DNA from: Flavobacteriales bacterium
GTDB taxonomy: Bacteria > Bacteroidota > Bacteroidia > Flavobacteriales_D > Sanyastnellaceae
DNA: 64,000 bases
Assembly: GCA_015665315.1 (NCBI GenBank)
Contig: JADFAK010000018.1
Span: 1-64,000 of the forward strand
Reading direction: 5' to 3'
Position 1 is the stretch's first letter; every line of letters begins with the position of its first letter. The notes below the pieces were generated by a model, which saw only the letters and a list, made by a program, of their open reading frames with translations, ran no database searches and was not told where the DNA came from. Shown piece by piece: positions 27,045 to 34,567 of this stretch. A program made the translations under genes and the position numbers.

Positions 27045-27438
27045 GATTGTGGGTTCAAATGTGGGAACTCTACGAGGTTCGGGCTGTCGAAAGTGAAAGA
27101 CCTGTCGATAAAGCTCATCTCAACCAGAAAATTCACCCAAAGGATCAACCCAATTTTTCATTTTGAATTTTCCATTTTCAATTTCAAAAAGGCTAGGCTG
27201 TCGTAGAGCTAGGACCTCGACAAGCTCATTTCTGTGAAAGATAGAATTTCACTCTACAAAAAAGTGACCGGCCTTTGAATGAGATTCGTGTTGACTCGAT
27301 TTATCGGAGCGTTAAGCGGCATCTCGGCGCGCGCTTAAACTGCTTGGCCAGATGTCCACAGATTCTGGAGCGCTTTGCTCGATGACCTAGCCCTCTTATT
27401 GAGACTTTACCACAAGCTGTCATTCATTGACGAGGTTG

Positions 27439-27632
27439 TCGAGCAAAGAAACGGGAAGTTATTTTCCATTACCAGCAAAAGTGAGTTTCGTCGCCGAGAC
27501 ATTCCGAGTTTTACTTCCGTAGTGCAGATGAATCGTGAAGTCAACTAGGATCTTATTCCTCTACTTGGTCATCGAGCAAAGAAACTCGACTACAGTTTAA
27601 CGATGAGGATGATGGGAGTTTCGTCGTCGAGA
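27439..27632. repeat. two 61-nt units with imperfect inverted ends
   Basis: Each unit begins TCGAGCAAAGAAAC (27439-27452; 27572-27585) and ends GAGTTTCGTCGyCGAGA (27483-27499; 27616-27632), with identical length and a 133-nt period. The ends are near-complementary to each other, so each unit can fold; the interiors are not conserved. Confidence 0.65.
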
Positions 27633-27771
27633 TGTGGTTACTTTTGATCAAGCAAAAGTGACAGAAAGTGAATAGGTGGAGTGTCTTCCACTTGAGCTTG
27701 GTAGAGTACGGCAAAACCGTGCAGACCGAAAGGGTGGTGAAGGATCAAGAGTAACTATCAGTGGTAGGTGT

Positions 27772-27887
27772 GACCCCTACAGGGTCAGGTTGTATCTTCG
27801 ACCTGCAGTTATAAAGATGCGACCCATACTGGGTCGGTTACTTGTTCAGGCACTTGCTGTTATAGAGATTGGACCATTTCGAGGTCC
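27772..27887. repeat. three tandem GACC...GGTC hairpins
   Basis: GACCC-CTACA-GGGTC at 27772-27786, GACCC-ATACT-GGGTC at 27821-27835 and GGACC-ATTTCGA-GGTCC at 27871-27887, spaced about 50 nt. The last two are preceded by near-identical TTATAAAGAT/TTATAGAGAT. Stems are conserved while loops vary. Confidence 0.7.
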
Positions 27888-28050
27888 AGGCTGTCGAAAA
27901 AGAGCGACCAGTCGAGAAAAGCAGGCGTAGCAAGGAAATACATTCGTGAGACCAAACCCATTTTTAATTTTTCATTTTTAATTTTTCATTTAAATCGAGA
28001 TGGGACATCTACGAGGCCCATCCTGTCGAAAGTGAACCGCTAGACCAAAA

Positions 28051-28076
28051 AAAGAGCCCTCCAAATTGGAAGGCTC
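28051..28076 (-). terminator. terminator of the lipoprotein gene
   Basis: GAGCCCTCCAA (28054-28064) pairs with TTGGAAGGCTC (28066-28076) with one mismatch. Minus-strand transcription then meets seven T. It lies 32 nt past the stop at 28109. Confidence 0.8.
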
Positions 28077-28108
28077 CTTCGTTAGTTAAGCAGCAAGAGG
28101 AGTCCCTC

Positions 28109-28669
28109 TTAATTTCTGTATTTAGGAAGATTGTCGGTTGGACGTTCTTCTATGGTTGTCTTTCTCATTTCGATGCGGTAGTTGAAACCATCGACTTGTC
28201 GTTCAACGATGATCACATCCTCCTCGGCCGATCGATAACAATTGCACTCTTCCCAATCTTCAAAGTAGAATCCGTTTGGATTGCAAATGAGCAGGAGGAA
28301 CGAGTCGGCGCCATTGGCTCCCGGAACTCCGTATGGTTGTCCTGGCTGACCAGGGTTCGTCCATATCTGATAGGTTCCATACCAGTACTCCCATGGGTTT
28401 ACGAAATATTCGAAGTCGAAAACTCCAGGGTAGGTATGGTACATTTCTCCTAAAAACGGATTATTGGGCATCGATGGATTGTCATCCCAGTAACTATATG
28501 GAGCTTGAAAGTCGTAGTCGATTCCAAAAAACGCCTGACCATTTGAGCCGCGCGGACCGTAATCTGGTTCGGCAACGATAATGCAGCTGGTCAATGAAGT
28601 TCCTATCAACGCCAGCGCAAGCAACGCGAGGTTGATCGTTCTTTTTCTGATTGATATGATACTTTTCAT
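28109..28669 (-). CDS. lipoprotein of unknown function
   Basis: 186 residues from the ATG at 28669; a frame 18 codons longer exists, but this start gives a normal lipoprotein signal MKSIISIRKRTI... ending in the lipobox LTSC. The mature part is rich in aromatic residues, Pro, Gly and Asn (YDFQAPYSYWDDN, FDFEYFVNPWEYWYGTY) and ends with a charged strand-like stretch. No known domain was recognised. It is monocistronic, with its own terminator. Confidence 0.8.
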   Translation of the reverse strand: MKSIISIRKRTINLALLALALIGTSLTSCIIVAEPDYGPRGSNGQAFFGIDYDFQAPYSYWDDNPSMPNNPFLGEMYHTYPGVFDFEYFVNPWEYWYGTYQIWTNPGQPGQPYGVPGANGADSFLLLICNPNGFYFEDWEECNCYRSAEEDVIIVERQVDGFNYRIEMRKTTIEERPTDNLPKYRN

Positions 28670-28787
28670 AGTGCGTGTTTTTACTATTCGACTTAGTGCT
28701 TGCAAGTTGCGTGCCAATCTCAAATCTTGGCATCAATCGGATGTGTTAATGTTCATATTATTCTACCCTTGGCGAAGTTGAAATCGG

Positions 28788-28795
28788 TAATTTCG
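28788..28795 (+). promoter_or_regulatory. -7 promoter box directly before the MFS gene
   Basis: TAATTTCG ends 4 nt before the TTG start at 28800, the same tight spacing as at 23404 and 62832. Confidence 0.4.
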
Positions 28796-28799
28796 CGGC

Positions 28800-29990
28800 T
28801 TGGAAACTACCACGCCACACGTCAATCAAAATTCCGAGAAGCTTTTCTCCAGGCAGTTCTGGCTGCTATGCATGAGCTCCATGATATTCATGATGAGTTT
28901 CAGCATGCTCCTGCCCGAATTACCAGAGTACATTACACGGCTTGGAGGAAAAGATTACATTGGTTATGTCGTAGGTCTGTTCACCGTGAGCGCAGGACTT
29001 TCAAGATTCTGGAGCGGTAGGTTGGCCGACAAAATTGGTCGGATCAAAATCATTCTCTTCGGCACATTTATCACGGCAATTTGTGGCTTCCTATATATTT
29101 TCACAACTTCAGTCACGCTTTTCCTGGCCTTGCGCCTTATTCACGGTTTAGCTACAGGTTGGCGACCAGTTGGGGCGACTGCCATGCTTACCGACATCAC
29201 GCCACCCGGGCGCGTAGGCGAAGCCATGGGCTATCTGGGAGTGGCGGGAAGCACTGGAATGGCATTGGGACCAGCCTTCGGTAGTTTATTGAAAGAGGAG
29301 ATCTCATACGACGCCATGTTTATCGCATCAGGTTTGTTTGGAGTGATCGCTATTTTACTCAGTTTACGCCTGAAAGAATCACATAGCAGTCCGCAAAAAC
29401 TCGCCCTTTCCGACCTCAACATTCTCAAGGGCAAAGTCCTCGATTTTTCGGCAAAGCACGCGATGTGGGTGACTTTGTTTGAGACTTTTGCTTTTGGGGT
29501 GGTTATTACTGTGAGTCCACTTCTGGTGGGCGGACTGGGATTTAAGTACAAAGGTCTGTTCAATCTCACCTTCGTATTTGCCTCCATGGCCATGCGTGTT
29601 TTTGCGGGAAAAGCTTCAGACAAGTACGGCCGAAAGATCATGCTCACCTTTGGAATTAGCACCCTTATCATTTCCTTGATCGTCATCGGATTTAGTAACT
29701 CTCAGCCCATGGTTATCCTGGGGGGAATCTTGTATGGTTGTTCGATTGGCCTTAACCGACCTACGACATTTGCTTGGACGGTAGACTTGGCGCGACCGGG
29801 TAAATTGGGACTGGCCTTGGCAACCATGTTATTGGCTTTGGAAATAGGTATTGGTGCAGGGGCCTTCATTTCGGGTAGCATGTACGATGGAACTAGAGAT
29901 TCAGTACATCTTGCGTTTTTCTTAGCCGCCGGAATTTCGGTATTGGCCTTGCTTTATCTTCTCATTTTTGTTCGCGACGAGCGCAAATAA
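28800..29990 (+). CDS. MFS transporter
   Basis: 396 residues, about 12 membrane helices. The loop-2/3 signature of the major facilitator superfamily is visible as GRLADKIGRIKII near 73-85, with a related ASDKYGRKIMLT in the second half (around 271-282), and LIHGLATGWRPVGATAML marks helix 4. The start codon is TTG at 28800; an internal ATG at 28872 would cut into helix 1. It is probably a proton-driven exporter of a small molecule; the substrate is unknown. It stands alone, divergent from the lipoprotein gene. Confidence 0.88.
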   Translation: METTTPHVNQNSEKLFSRQFWLLCMSSMIFMMSFSMLLPELPEYITRLGGKDYIGYVVGLFTVSAGLSRFWSGRLADKIGRIKIILFGTFITAICGFLYIFTTSVTLFLALRLIHGLATGWRPVGATAMLTDITPPGRVGEAMGYLGVAGSTGMALGPAFGSLLKEEISYDAMFIASGLFGVIAILLSLRLKESHSSPQKLALSDLNILKGKVLDFSAKHAMWVTLFETFAFGVVITVSPLLVGGLGFKYKGLFNLTFVFASMAMRVFAGKASDKYGRKIMLTFGISTLIISLIVIGFSNSQPMVILGGILYGCSIGLNRPTTFAWTVDLARPGKLGLALATMLLALEIGIGAGAFISGSMYDGTRDSVHLAFFLAAGISVLALLYLLIFVRDERK

Positions 29991-30067
29991 TTTTACGCCC
30001 TAATCATTTGAATAGCATGGTGTTGATACTCCCAGCCATGTTCCTTATTTCGTCAAGAACATAATAT

Positions 30068-30075
30068 TAATTTCG
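30068..30075 (+). promoter_or_regulatory. -7 promoter box of the sigma/mechanosensitive operon
   Basis: TAATTTCG (TAnnTTCG) 58 nt before the TTG start of the sigma gene. The leader between them holds an inverted repeat (30095-30116). Confidence 0.4.
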
Positions 30076-30094
30076 AAAATGTGACTTACCCCAA

Positions 30095-30116
30095 ACATCA
30101 CCGTCAAAAGTGATGT
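30095..30116 (+). promoter_or_regulatory. inverted repeat in the leader of the sigma-factor gene
   Basis: Perfect 7-bp arms ACATCAC (30095-30101) and GTGATGT (30110-30116), 8-nt loop, ending 17 nt before the start codon. It could be an operator or a leader hairpin affecting translation of the TTG-started gene. Confidence 0.45.
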
Positions 30117-30133
30117 CAACCTACTAGCCACAT

Positions 30134-30709
30134 TTGTTGAATCTCAAGAATAAAAGAAACGCTTCAGACGAAGAACTCGTGAAAATCATTGTGAAGAGCA
30201 ATCGACACGATGACTTTGGGATACTGTATGACCGGTATTCCGAAAAAGTTTATCACAAGTGTATATCGTTCGTCAAGGACTTGGATGAGGCCAAAGATTT
30301 GACGCACGACATATTTCTGAAGACTTTTTTAAACCTGTCGAAGTTTTCGCACAAGGCAAAGTTTTCGACTTGGTTATATAGTTTGACCTACAATTTCTGC
30401 ATTGATTATATGCGGAAGAACAACAAGATTAAAAAAGAACCTGAAGAAGCTCTCAGGCATATTGCGGATGACGACGATGCACTATTGGAGCGCGAGTTGA
30501 TGCAAATGAAAGCGGAGCGACTGACCAAAGTATTGGATACTATTTCCGTCAAAGACAAAATGGTGCTTTTAATGAAGTACCAAGATGACATGCCGATAAC
30601 GGAAATGATGGATGCTCTTGAATGCAATGAGAGCGCCGTCAAGATGCGACTGAAACGAGCAAAAGCCAAAGCTGTTAACACTTACAAAACCATGTACGGT
30701 GATGAGTGA
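30134..30709 (+). CDS. ECF-type RNA polymerase sigma factor
   Basis: 191 residues, starting at TTG (30134, or the adjacent TTG at 30137). The sigma-2 region has YDRYSEKVYHKC..DLDEAKDLTHDIFLKTF and FSTWLYSLTYNFCIDYMRK (about 35-95). The sigma-4 helix-turn-helix at about 130-180 contains KDKMVLLMKYQDDM and NESAVKMRLKRAKA. It directs RNA polymerase to a small regulon, which presumably includes its own operon. It overlaps the next small gene by 8 nt and heads a compact run of channel genes, suggesting control of an osmotic or envelope response (inference). No classical anti-sigma membrane protein follows. Confidence 0.93.
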   Translation: MLNLKNKRNASDEELVKIIVKSNRHDDFGILYDRYSEKVYHKCISFVKDLDEAKDLTHDIFLKTFLNLSKFSHKAKFSTWLYSLTYNFCIDYMRKNNKIKKEPEEALRHIADDDDALLERELMQMKAERLTKVLDTISVKDKMVLLMKYQDDMPITEMMDALECNESAVKMRLKRAKAKAVNTYKTMYGDE

Positions 30710-30884
30710 GAACCCGTTTAAAATAATAGAACCACGTGAGGAAATACCCGCTACCGTAAAAAAGGAAGTTATGGGTAGCGTCAAGTCTGTGGTCTTGCTA
30801 TTGCGGTTTGTTCAGCTATTTATTGGTGACTTCACCTCGGTATTCATCGATAAGTTCAAGACCAATGCACCCAAGAATAAATAG
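30702..30884 (+). CDS. small conserved protein co-transcribed with the sigma factor
   Basis: 60 residues from the ATG at 30702 (GTG one codon earlier). It starts within the last codons of the sigma gene (8-nt overlap), so it is very likely co-translated. The sequence NPFKIIEPREEIPATVKKEV is followed by a moderately hydrophobic amphipathic helix (SVKSVVLLLRFVQLFIGDF) and a basic end. Similar small proteins follow ECF sigma genes in other Bacteroidota (recalled). It could modulate the sigma factor or associate with the membrane; no function is established. Confidence 0.75.
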   Translation: MSENPFKIIEPREEIPATVKKEVMGSVKSVVLLLRFVQLFIGDFTSVFIDKFKTNAPKNK

Positions 30885-30904
30885 ACGACTTCAAAACCAA
30901 GACC

Positions 30905-31762
30905 ATGGATAATCTAGCCAGCCTTTCCGATAAGTTATTGAATTCTTTCGCCAAATATGGTGGAACCATCGTGGACTATTTGCCGAATTTATTGGTCGCG
31001 ATACTTTTATTCGTCGTCGGTTGGCTCATAGCCAAGCTCATCGCTCGAATCGTAAAAAAGGCACTCATGGCCATGAGCTTTGACGAGCTCATAAAGAAAG
31101 TGAATCTCGACAAGATGCTGGCCAAAATCAAGCCCGACATCAGTGCGTCGGCAGTTCTTTCAAAGCTTGTCTACTGGTTGATCATGCTAGTAGTAATCAC
31201 GGCCATGGCCGATTTCCTTGGCTGGGATATGGTGACAAATGGCATTGCTAGCCTGTTTGCCTACCTCCCTACCCTATTTGTAGCTCTTCTCCTTTTCATC
31301 ATCGGCGTATACATTGCCGATTTGGTGAAGAATATGGTCTATACAGCAGCAAATTCGATAGGTATATCAGGCGCCATGGCCATTGCCAATATTGTTTATT
31401 ACATCCTGTTTATTTTCATAGCGATTACGGCTCTGAATCAAGCGGGAGTGGACACCTCGATTATTACGTCGAATGTGACCATTATTTTAGGATCGATATT
31501 GCTTGCTTTTGCGCTTTCGTACGGAATTGCATCACGCAACCTCGTTTCCAATCTGCTATCATCTTATTACGGCAAGGGAAAATTTGTTGCTGGTCAGCGT
31601 ATTCGAATTGATGATATCGAAGGTGAAATCATCAAAATCGACAGCATTTCAGTGACCCTGTCTACAGGCACCAGTAAAATCGTAATTCCAAGTAAAAATT
31701 TAATAGAAGGCACAGTCGAAATTCTATTTGAACCCGAATTCAATGAAGAAGAATCAGACTAA
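30905..31762 (+). CDS. mechanosensitive-channel-like membrane protein (TM-helix repeat type)
   Basis: 285 residues, with membrane helices near 25-47, 86-105, 114-137, 155-175 and 185-205. They include two TM-helix repeats of the form YLPNLLVAILLFVVGWLIAK and YLPTLFVALLLFIIGVYIAD. A pore-like segment (LAFALSYGIASRNLVSNLL) leads to a short MscS-type beta domain (FVAGQRIRIDDIEGEIIKID) and an acidic tail. It probably forms a stretch-activated or constitutive small-ion channel. Its last 20 nt overlap a 43-residue micro-ORF, and a second MscS gene follows. Confidence 0.85.
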   Translation: MDNLASLSDKLLNSFAKYGGTIVDYLPNLLVAILLFVVGWLIAKLIARIVKKALMAMSFDELIKKVNLDKMLAKIKPDISASAVLSKLVYWLIMLVVITAMADFLGWDMVTNGIASLFAYLPTLFVALLLFIIGVYIADLVKNMVYTAANSIGISGAMAIANIVYYILFIFIAITALNQAGVDTSIITSNVTIILGSILLAFALSYGIASRNLVSNLLSSYYGKGKFVAGQRIRIDDIEGEIIKIDSISVTLSTGTSKIVIPSKNLIEGTVEILFEPEFNEEESD

Positions 31763-31874
31763 GCTAGCACCAGAACAAGCGCTTTTACGATCTCTCGAGT
31801 TACAAAAAGAAGCGCTTCAGAAAATCTCTCCGAAGAAGGGGGTGAAAGAATCGAATAAGAAAAAGAAATCATAA
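31743..31874 (+). CDS. 43-residue basic micro-ORF between two channel genes
   Basis: The ATG at 31743 lies inside the end of the upstream channel gene (20-nt overlap, different frame); the TAA ends 9 nt before the next MscS ATG. The peptide begins MKKNQTKLAPEQALLRSLEL and ends with a lysine-rich tail KESNKKKKS. The middle could form an amphipathic helix (EQALLRSLELQKEALQKI) with heptad-like leucines. The position, tight spacing and strong basic/helical character argue for translation, though the length is too short for certainty. Confidence 0.6.
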   Translation: MKKNQTKLAPEQALLRSLELQKEALQKISPKKGVKESNKKKKS

Positions 31875-31883
31875 AGTAACATC

Positions 31884-32708
31884 ATGGACAAAATCGACAT
31901 TTCTTCCTATCTGACAATGGGAACGGACGCGGTGATCAAGTATGCCCCCAAAGTATTGTTGGCTCTTTTGGTCCTCTTTATTGGACTTAGAATTATCAAG
32001 TTTTTGCAAAAGATGATTCAAAAAGCCAGCGACAAAAGCAATCTAGACCAAGCACTAGCGTCTTTTCTGACTAGTCTGTGTGGCTGGGTTCTTAAAATTC
32101 TACTTTTCGTAGCTGTGGCCGACATGATGGGAGTTGCTACAACATCTTTCATTGCGGTAATTGGTGCTGCTGGATTGGCCATTGGACTGGCTCTTCAGGG
32201 AACTCTGGCCAATTTTGCGGGAGGTGTTCTGATCCTAATTTTCAAGCCATTCAAAATCGGCGACCTTGTCAATTCTCAGGGTGTTGTAGGAAATGTAAAA
32301 ACCATACAGATCTTCAATACAATCCTATTAACTCCTGAAAACAAAACCGTCATAATGCCCAATGGAGCAGTTATGAATAACCACATCATCAACTTTACTG
32401 AAGAAGGAAAAATCAGGGTTGATTTATCGGTGGGCATTTCATACACAGCCGACATCAAGAAGGCCAAGGATGTTTTAGAGGCAGCCCTGGCTCAAGATTC
32501 AAGAGTTTTAAAATCGCCTTCACCGACAGTTGCTGTAGCCGAATTAGGCGATTCTTCAGTCAACCTAGCTGTACGCCCATGGTGCGATCCAGCAGTTTAT
32601 TGGGATGTGTACTTTGACACGCTAGAAAATTGTAAAATTGCACTCGATAAAGAAGGAATTGGAATTCCATTTCCGCAACGAGATGTTCACATTTATAACC
32701 ACAATTGA
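31884..32708 (+). CDS. mscS: MscS family mechanosensitive ion channel
   Basis: 274 residues with three membrane helices (about 20-40, 62-82 and 88-118). The pore helix TM3 carries the Gly/Ala packing pattern IGAAGLAIGLALQGTLANFA. The beta domain (FKIGDLVNSQGVVGNVKTI, TVIMPNGAVMNNHIINF) and the alpha/beta C-terminal domain ending in IGIPFPQRDVHIY are standard for small MscS channels. It releases solutes under membrane tension during hypo-osmotic shock. It is the fifth gene of the sigma-factor operon. Confidence 0.94.
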   Translation: MDKIDISSYLTMGTDAVIKYAPKVLLALLVLFIGLRIIKFLQKMIQKASDKSNLDQALASFLTSLCGWVLKILLFVAVADMMGVATTSFIAVIGAAGLAIGLALQGTLANFAGGVLILIFKPFKIGDLVNSQGVVGNVKTIQIFNTILLTPENKTVIMPNGAVMNNHIINFTEEGKIRVDLSVGISYTADIKKAKDVLEAALAQDSRVLKSPSPTVAVAELGDSSVNLAVRPWCDPAVYWDVYFDTLENCKIALDKEGIGIPFPQRDVHIYNHN

Positions 32709-32715
32709 AACTAAA

Positions 32716-33720
32716 ATGAAAAATTTTATCGCATGCGTAGGCATGTGCGTATTGACTCTTGCGTCAACAGCACAAGACAGTAACAAAGTCCTTTCTTCGG
32801 ATGAAGAAAACAACCTCGTATCTAACTTAACGGCGCAAGATGACGCAGCCGCTCCTACGGATACAACGTGGACCAAAGGAGGTACATTCGGACTAAACTT
32901 CTCTCAAGTTTATCTGGACAACTGGGCAGCCGGTGGTGAAAGCTCTATGTCGGTAAACGGACTGTTAAGTCTATTTGCCAATTACGCAAAGAACAAGTCT
33001 ACTTGGGACAACAACCTTGACCTAGCATACGGTATGCTTTGGCAAGGTGATGCTGCAGGTATCAAAACGGACGACAAGATTGACTTCGCCTCAAAGTATG
33101 GTTTGAAGGCATCGAAGCGTTGGTATTATTCGGCTTTGGTGAATTTCAAATCGCAATTCGTAGCTGGTTATGATAACCCATTTGCACCTGATTCTTTGCG
33201 AAACGAGATTTCGAACTTCATGGCTCCTGCTTATGTATTAGCTGCCTTGGGTATGGATTACAAACGAGGAAAGAACTTCAGCGCTTTTATATCTCCTATT
33301 ACCACTAAAATGACCATTGTAAACAATCAAACACTAGCTGATGCAGGTGCTTTTGGCGTGGAAGGAGCGGAATACGACGAAGATGGAAATGTTGTTACAA
33401 AAGGAAAGCTTTTTCGCCAAGAAATGGGCGCTTATTTGAAGCTGATGTATAAGGCCGACATCGTGAAAAATGTCGCTTTGCAGACGAAGTTGGACTTGTT
33501 TTCTAACTACTTCAACAACCCACAGAATATCGACGTGAGTTGGGAAACGTTGATCAGCATGAAGATCAACAAGTACCTGTCTACAACTATCTCAACTTCG
33601 GTATTGTATGATGACGACATTAAGATTGCACGAAATGACGACGAAATCACCAACGGTGGTGGCGGACCAGCAGTTCAATTCAAGGAAGTGTTGGCAGTTG
33701 GACTTTCAGTGAAATTCTAA
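32716..33720 (+). CDS. DUF3078 family secreted/outer-membrane protein
   Basis: 334 residues from MKNFIACVGMCVLTLASTAQ, which places a signal peptide first; the frame is open further upstream inside mscS. The mature protein matches the DUF3078 pattern TWTKGGTFGLNFSQVYLDNW and LDLAYGMLWQGD, with alternating aromatic strands and a C-terminal VLAVGLSVKF, as expected for a beta-barrel outer-membrane protein. It starts 7 nt after mscS and ends before a strong terminator, so it is the last member of the operon. Function unknown. Confidence 0.88.
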   Translation: MKNFIACVGMCVLTLASTAQDSNKVLSSDEENNLVSNLTAQDDAAAPTDTTWTKGGTFGLNFSQVYLDNWAAGGESSMSVNGLLSLFANYAKNKSTWDNNLDLAYGMLWQGDAAGIKTDDKIDFASKYGLKASKRWYYSALVNFKSQFVAGYDNPFAPDSLRNEISNFMAPAYVLAALGMDYKRGKNFSAFISPITTKMTIVNNQTLADAGAFGVEGAEYDEDGNVVTKGKLFRQEMGAYLKLMYKADIVKNVALQTKLDLFSNYFNNPQNIDVSWETLISMKINKYLSTTISTSVLYDDDIKIARNDDEITNGGGGPAVQFKEVLAVGLSVKF

Positions 33721-33741
33721 GAAATCACACAACGAACAGGA

Positions 33742-33770
33742 AAAGGCGATCCATTGGGTCGCCTTTTTCA
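33742..33770 (+). terminator. terminator of the sigma/mechanosensitive operon
   Basis: AAAGGCGA (33742-33749) pairs with TCGCCTTT (33759-33766), inner bases CC/GG extend the stem, and TTTTT follows. It lies 21 nt after the DUF3078 stop. Confidence 0.85.
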
Positions 33771-33791
33771 TTTATAGTATTTCTCATAGAC

Positions 33792-33799
33792 TACCTTTG
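33792..33799 (+). promoter_or_regulatory. -7 promoter box directly before the SGNH hydrolase gene
   Basis: TACCTTTG ends 5 nt before the ATG at 33805, again suggesting a leaderless or nearly leaderless transcript. Confidence 0.55.
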
Positions 33800-33804
33800 G
33801 GAGC

Positions 33805-34488
33805 ATGAAACGCCGCACGATCATCTTACTTGTAATCGCATTTGCGCTTGTCGCTGGTGGTTTTCGGTATTATAAGGAATGTGTGCGCCCCGTTCAACTT
33901 GAGGAGAATGCTTGGGATCATTATTCAGCCTCCGGCAAATGGCTCGCAGGGTTAAAAGGACCTGAAGCGACGACTATTATTGGTGACAGCCATATCATTG
34001 AACTTGATTTTGGACAGATCGATCGCCGACCGGTACAGGGAATTGCGTACCGCGGTGCCTCCTCTCTTCTTCTCACAAAACTAGCCGATAGCATTGCACT
34101 TCTTGCGCCTGAAGTAAGTATTGTTATGATCGGCAGCAATGATGTTTTATTTGGCATTGACACGGCGCTTTCAAATAGTAGGTGGAGCCATTTTATCGCC
34201 AAACTAAAATTGAAGCAAGACACCGGGATCTATGTCATAAACCTGCCTCCCTTTCAAGTCGACCGTGGAGTATTCACGTCTCCAACGCGGGTTACGGAGG
34301 ACGTGGTCAACTACAATAAAATGTTGGCTAAGAAGGCTCGAACGAGCGGGGTGCAAATTATCGACCTGCACGCCCACTTCCTGGCCTCGGGTGCGCCCAA
34401 GAGTTATTTTCAGTCTGATGGAATTCACCTGAACGAACATGGTTACAAGTTGTTGGTGACACTCATCAACGACGCGCTGCCTGCATAG
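33805..34488 (+). CDS. SGNH/GDSL-type hydrolase, signal-anchored
   Basis: 227 residues. The N-terminal hydrophobic segment (about 6-20) acts as a signal anchor. The catalytic blocks are visible: block I IIGDSH with Ser62, block III IGSND with Asn112, and block V SDGIHLN with Asp205 and His208. The block II glycine could be the GIAYRGAS loop near 80-86. Such enzymes remove acyl groups from lipids, sugars or peptidoglycan outside the cytosol; the substrate is not evident. It is a single gene between two terminated units. Confidence 0.88.
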   Translation: MKRRTIILLVIAFALVAGGFRYYKECVRPVQLEENAWDHYSASGKWLAGLKGPEATTIIGDSHIIELDFGQIDRRPVQGIAYRGASSLLLTKLADSIALLAPEVSIVMIGSNDVLFGIDTALSNSRWSHFIAKLKLKQDTGIYVINLPPFQVDRGVFTSPTRVTEDVVNYNKMLAKKARTSGVQIIDLHAHFLASGAPKSYFQSDGIHLNEHGYKLLVTLINDALPA

Positions 34489-34535
34489 AGTTGCAAAAAG
34501 TATTGTCGGCCAAAAAGCAAATTCTGGAAAACAAT

Positions 34536-34543
34536 TAGCTTTG
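34536..34543 (+). promoter_or_regulatory. -7 promoter box of fabD
   Basis: TAGCTTTG, 24 nt before the fabD ATG at 34568. It covers the in-frame TTG at 34541, which argues against that codon as the start. Confidence 0.5.
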
Positions 34544-34567
34544 CCCTCGGAACCAAAAAAGAATTCA

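Larger units (their letters stand above)
27045..28050. repeat. gene-free stretch packed with small palindromes and decayed repeats
   Basis: About 1 kb with no credible gene. It contains a family of short hairpins (27062-27094, 27772-27786, 27821-27835, 27871-27887, 28001-28020), several followed by a CTGTCGAAA motif; two 61-nt units with inverted ends (27439-27499, 27572-27632); an inverted 15-mer CTTTGCTCGATGACC (27373-27387) matching 27567-27581; and T-rich tandem runs of TTTTTAATTTTTCA type (27961-27990, weaker at 27150-27185). It resembles REP-like debris; no transposase is present. Confidence 0.7.

Noticed and set aside
27676-27930. 84-codon open frame in the palindrome-rich stretch
   Set aside because: It runs through three hairpin repeats and has no protein-like pattern; the frame is most likely a by-product of the repeats.
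27772-28020. Possible CRISPR array
   Set aside because: Hairpins are short, spacers are irregular and stems vary; there is no uniform repeat of 23 nt or more and no cas gene.
34541-34567. TTG start nine codons upstream for fabD
   Set aside because: The codon lies inside the TAGCTTTG promoter box; the family start MRAYVFPGQGSQ is at 34568.
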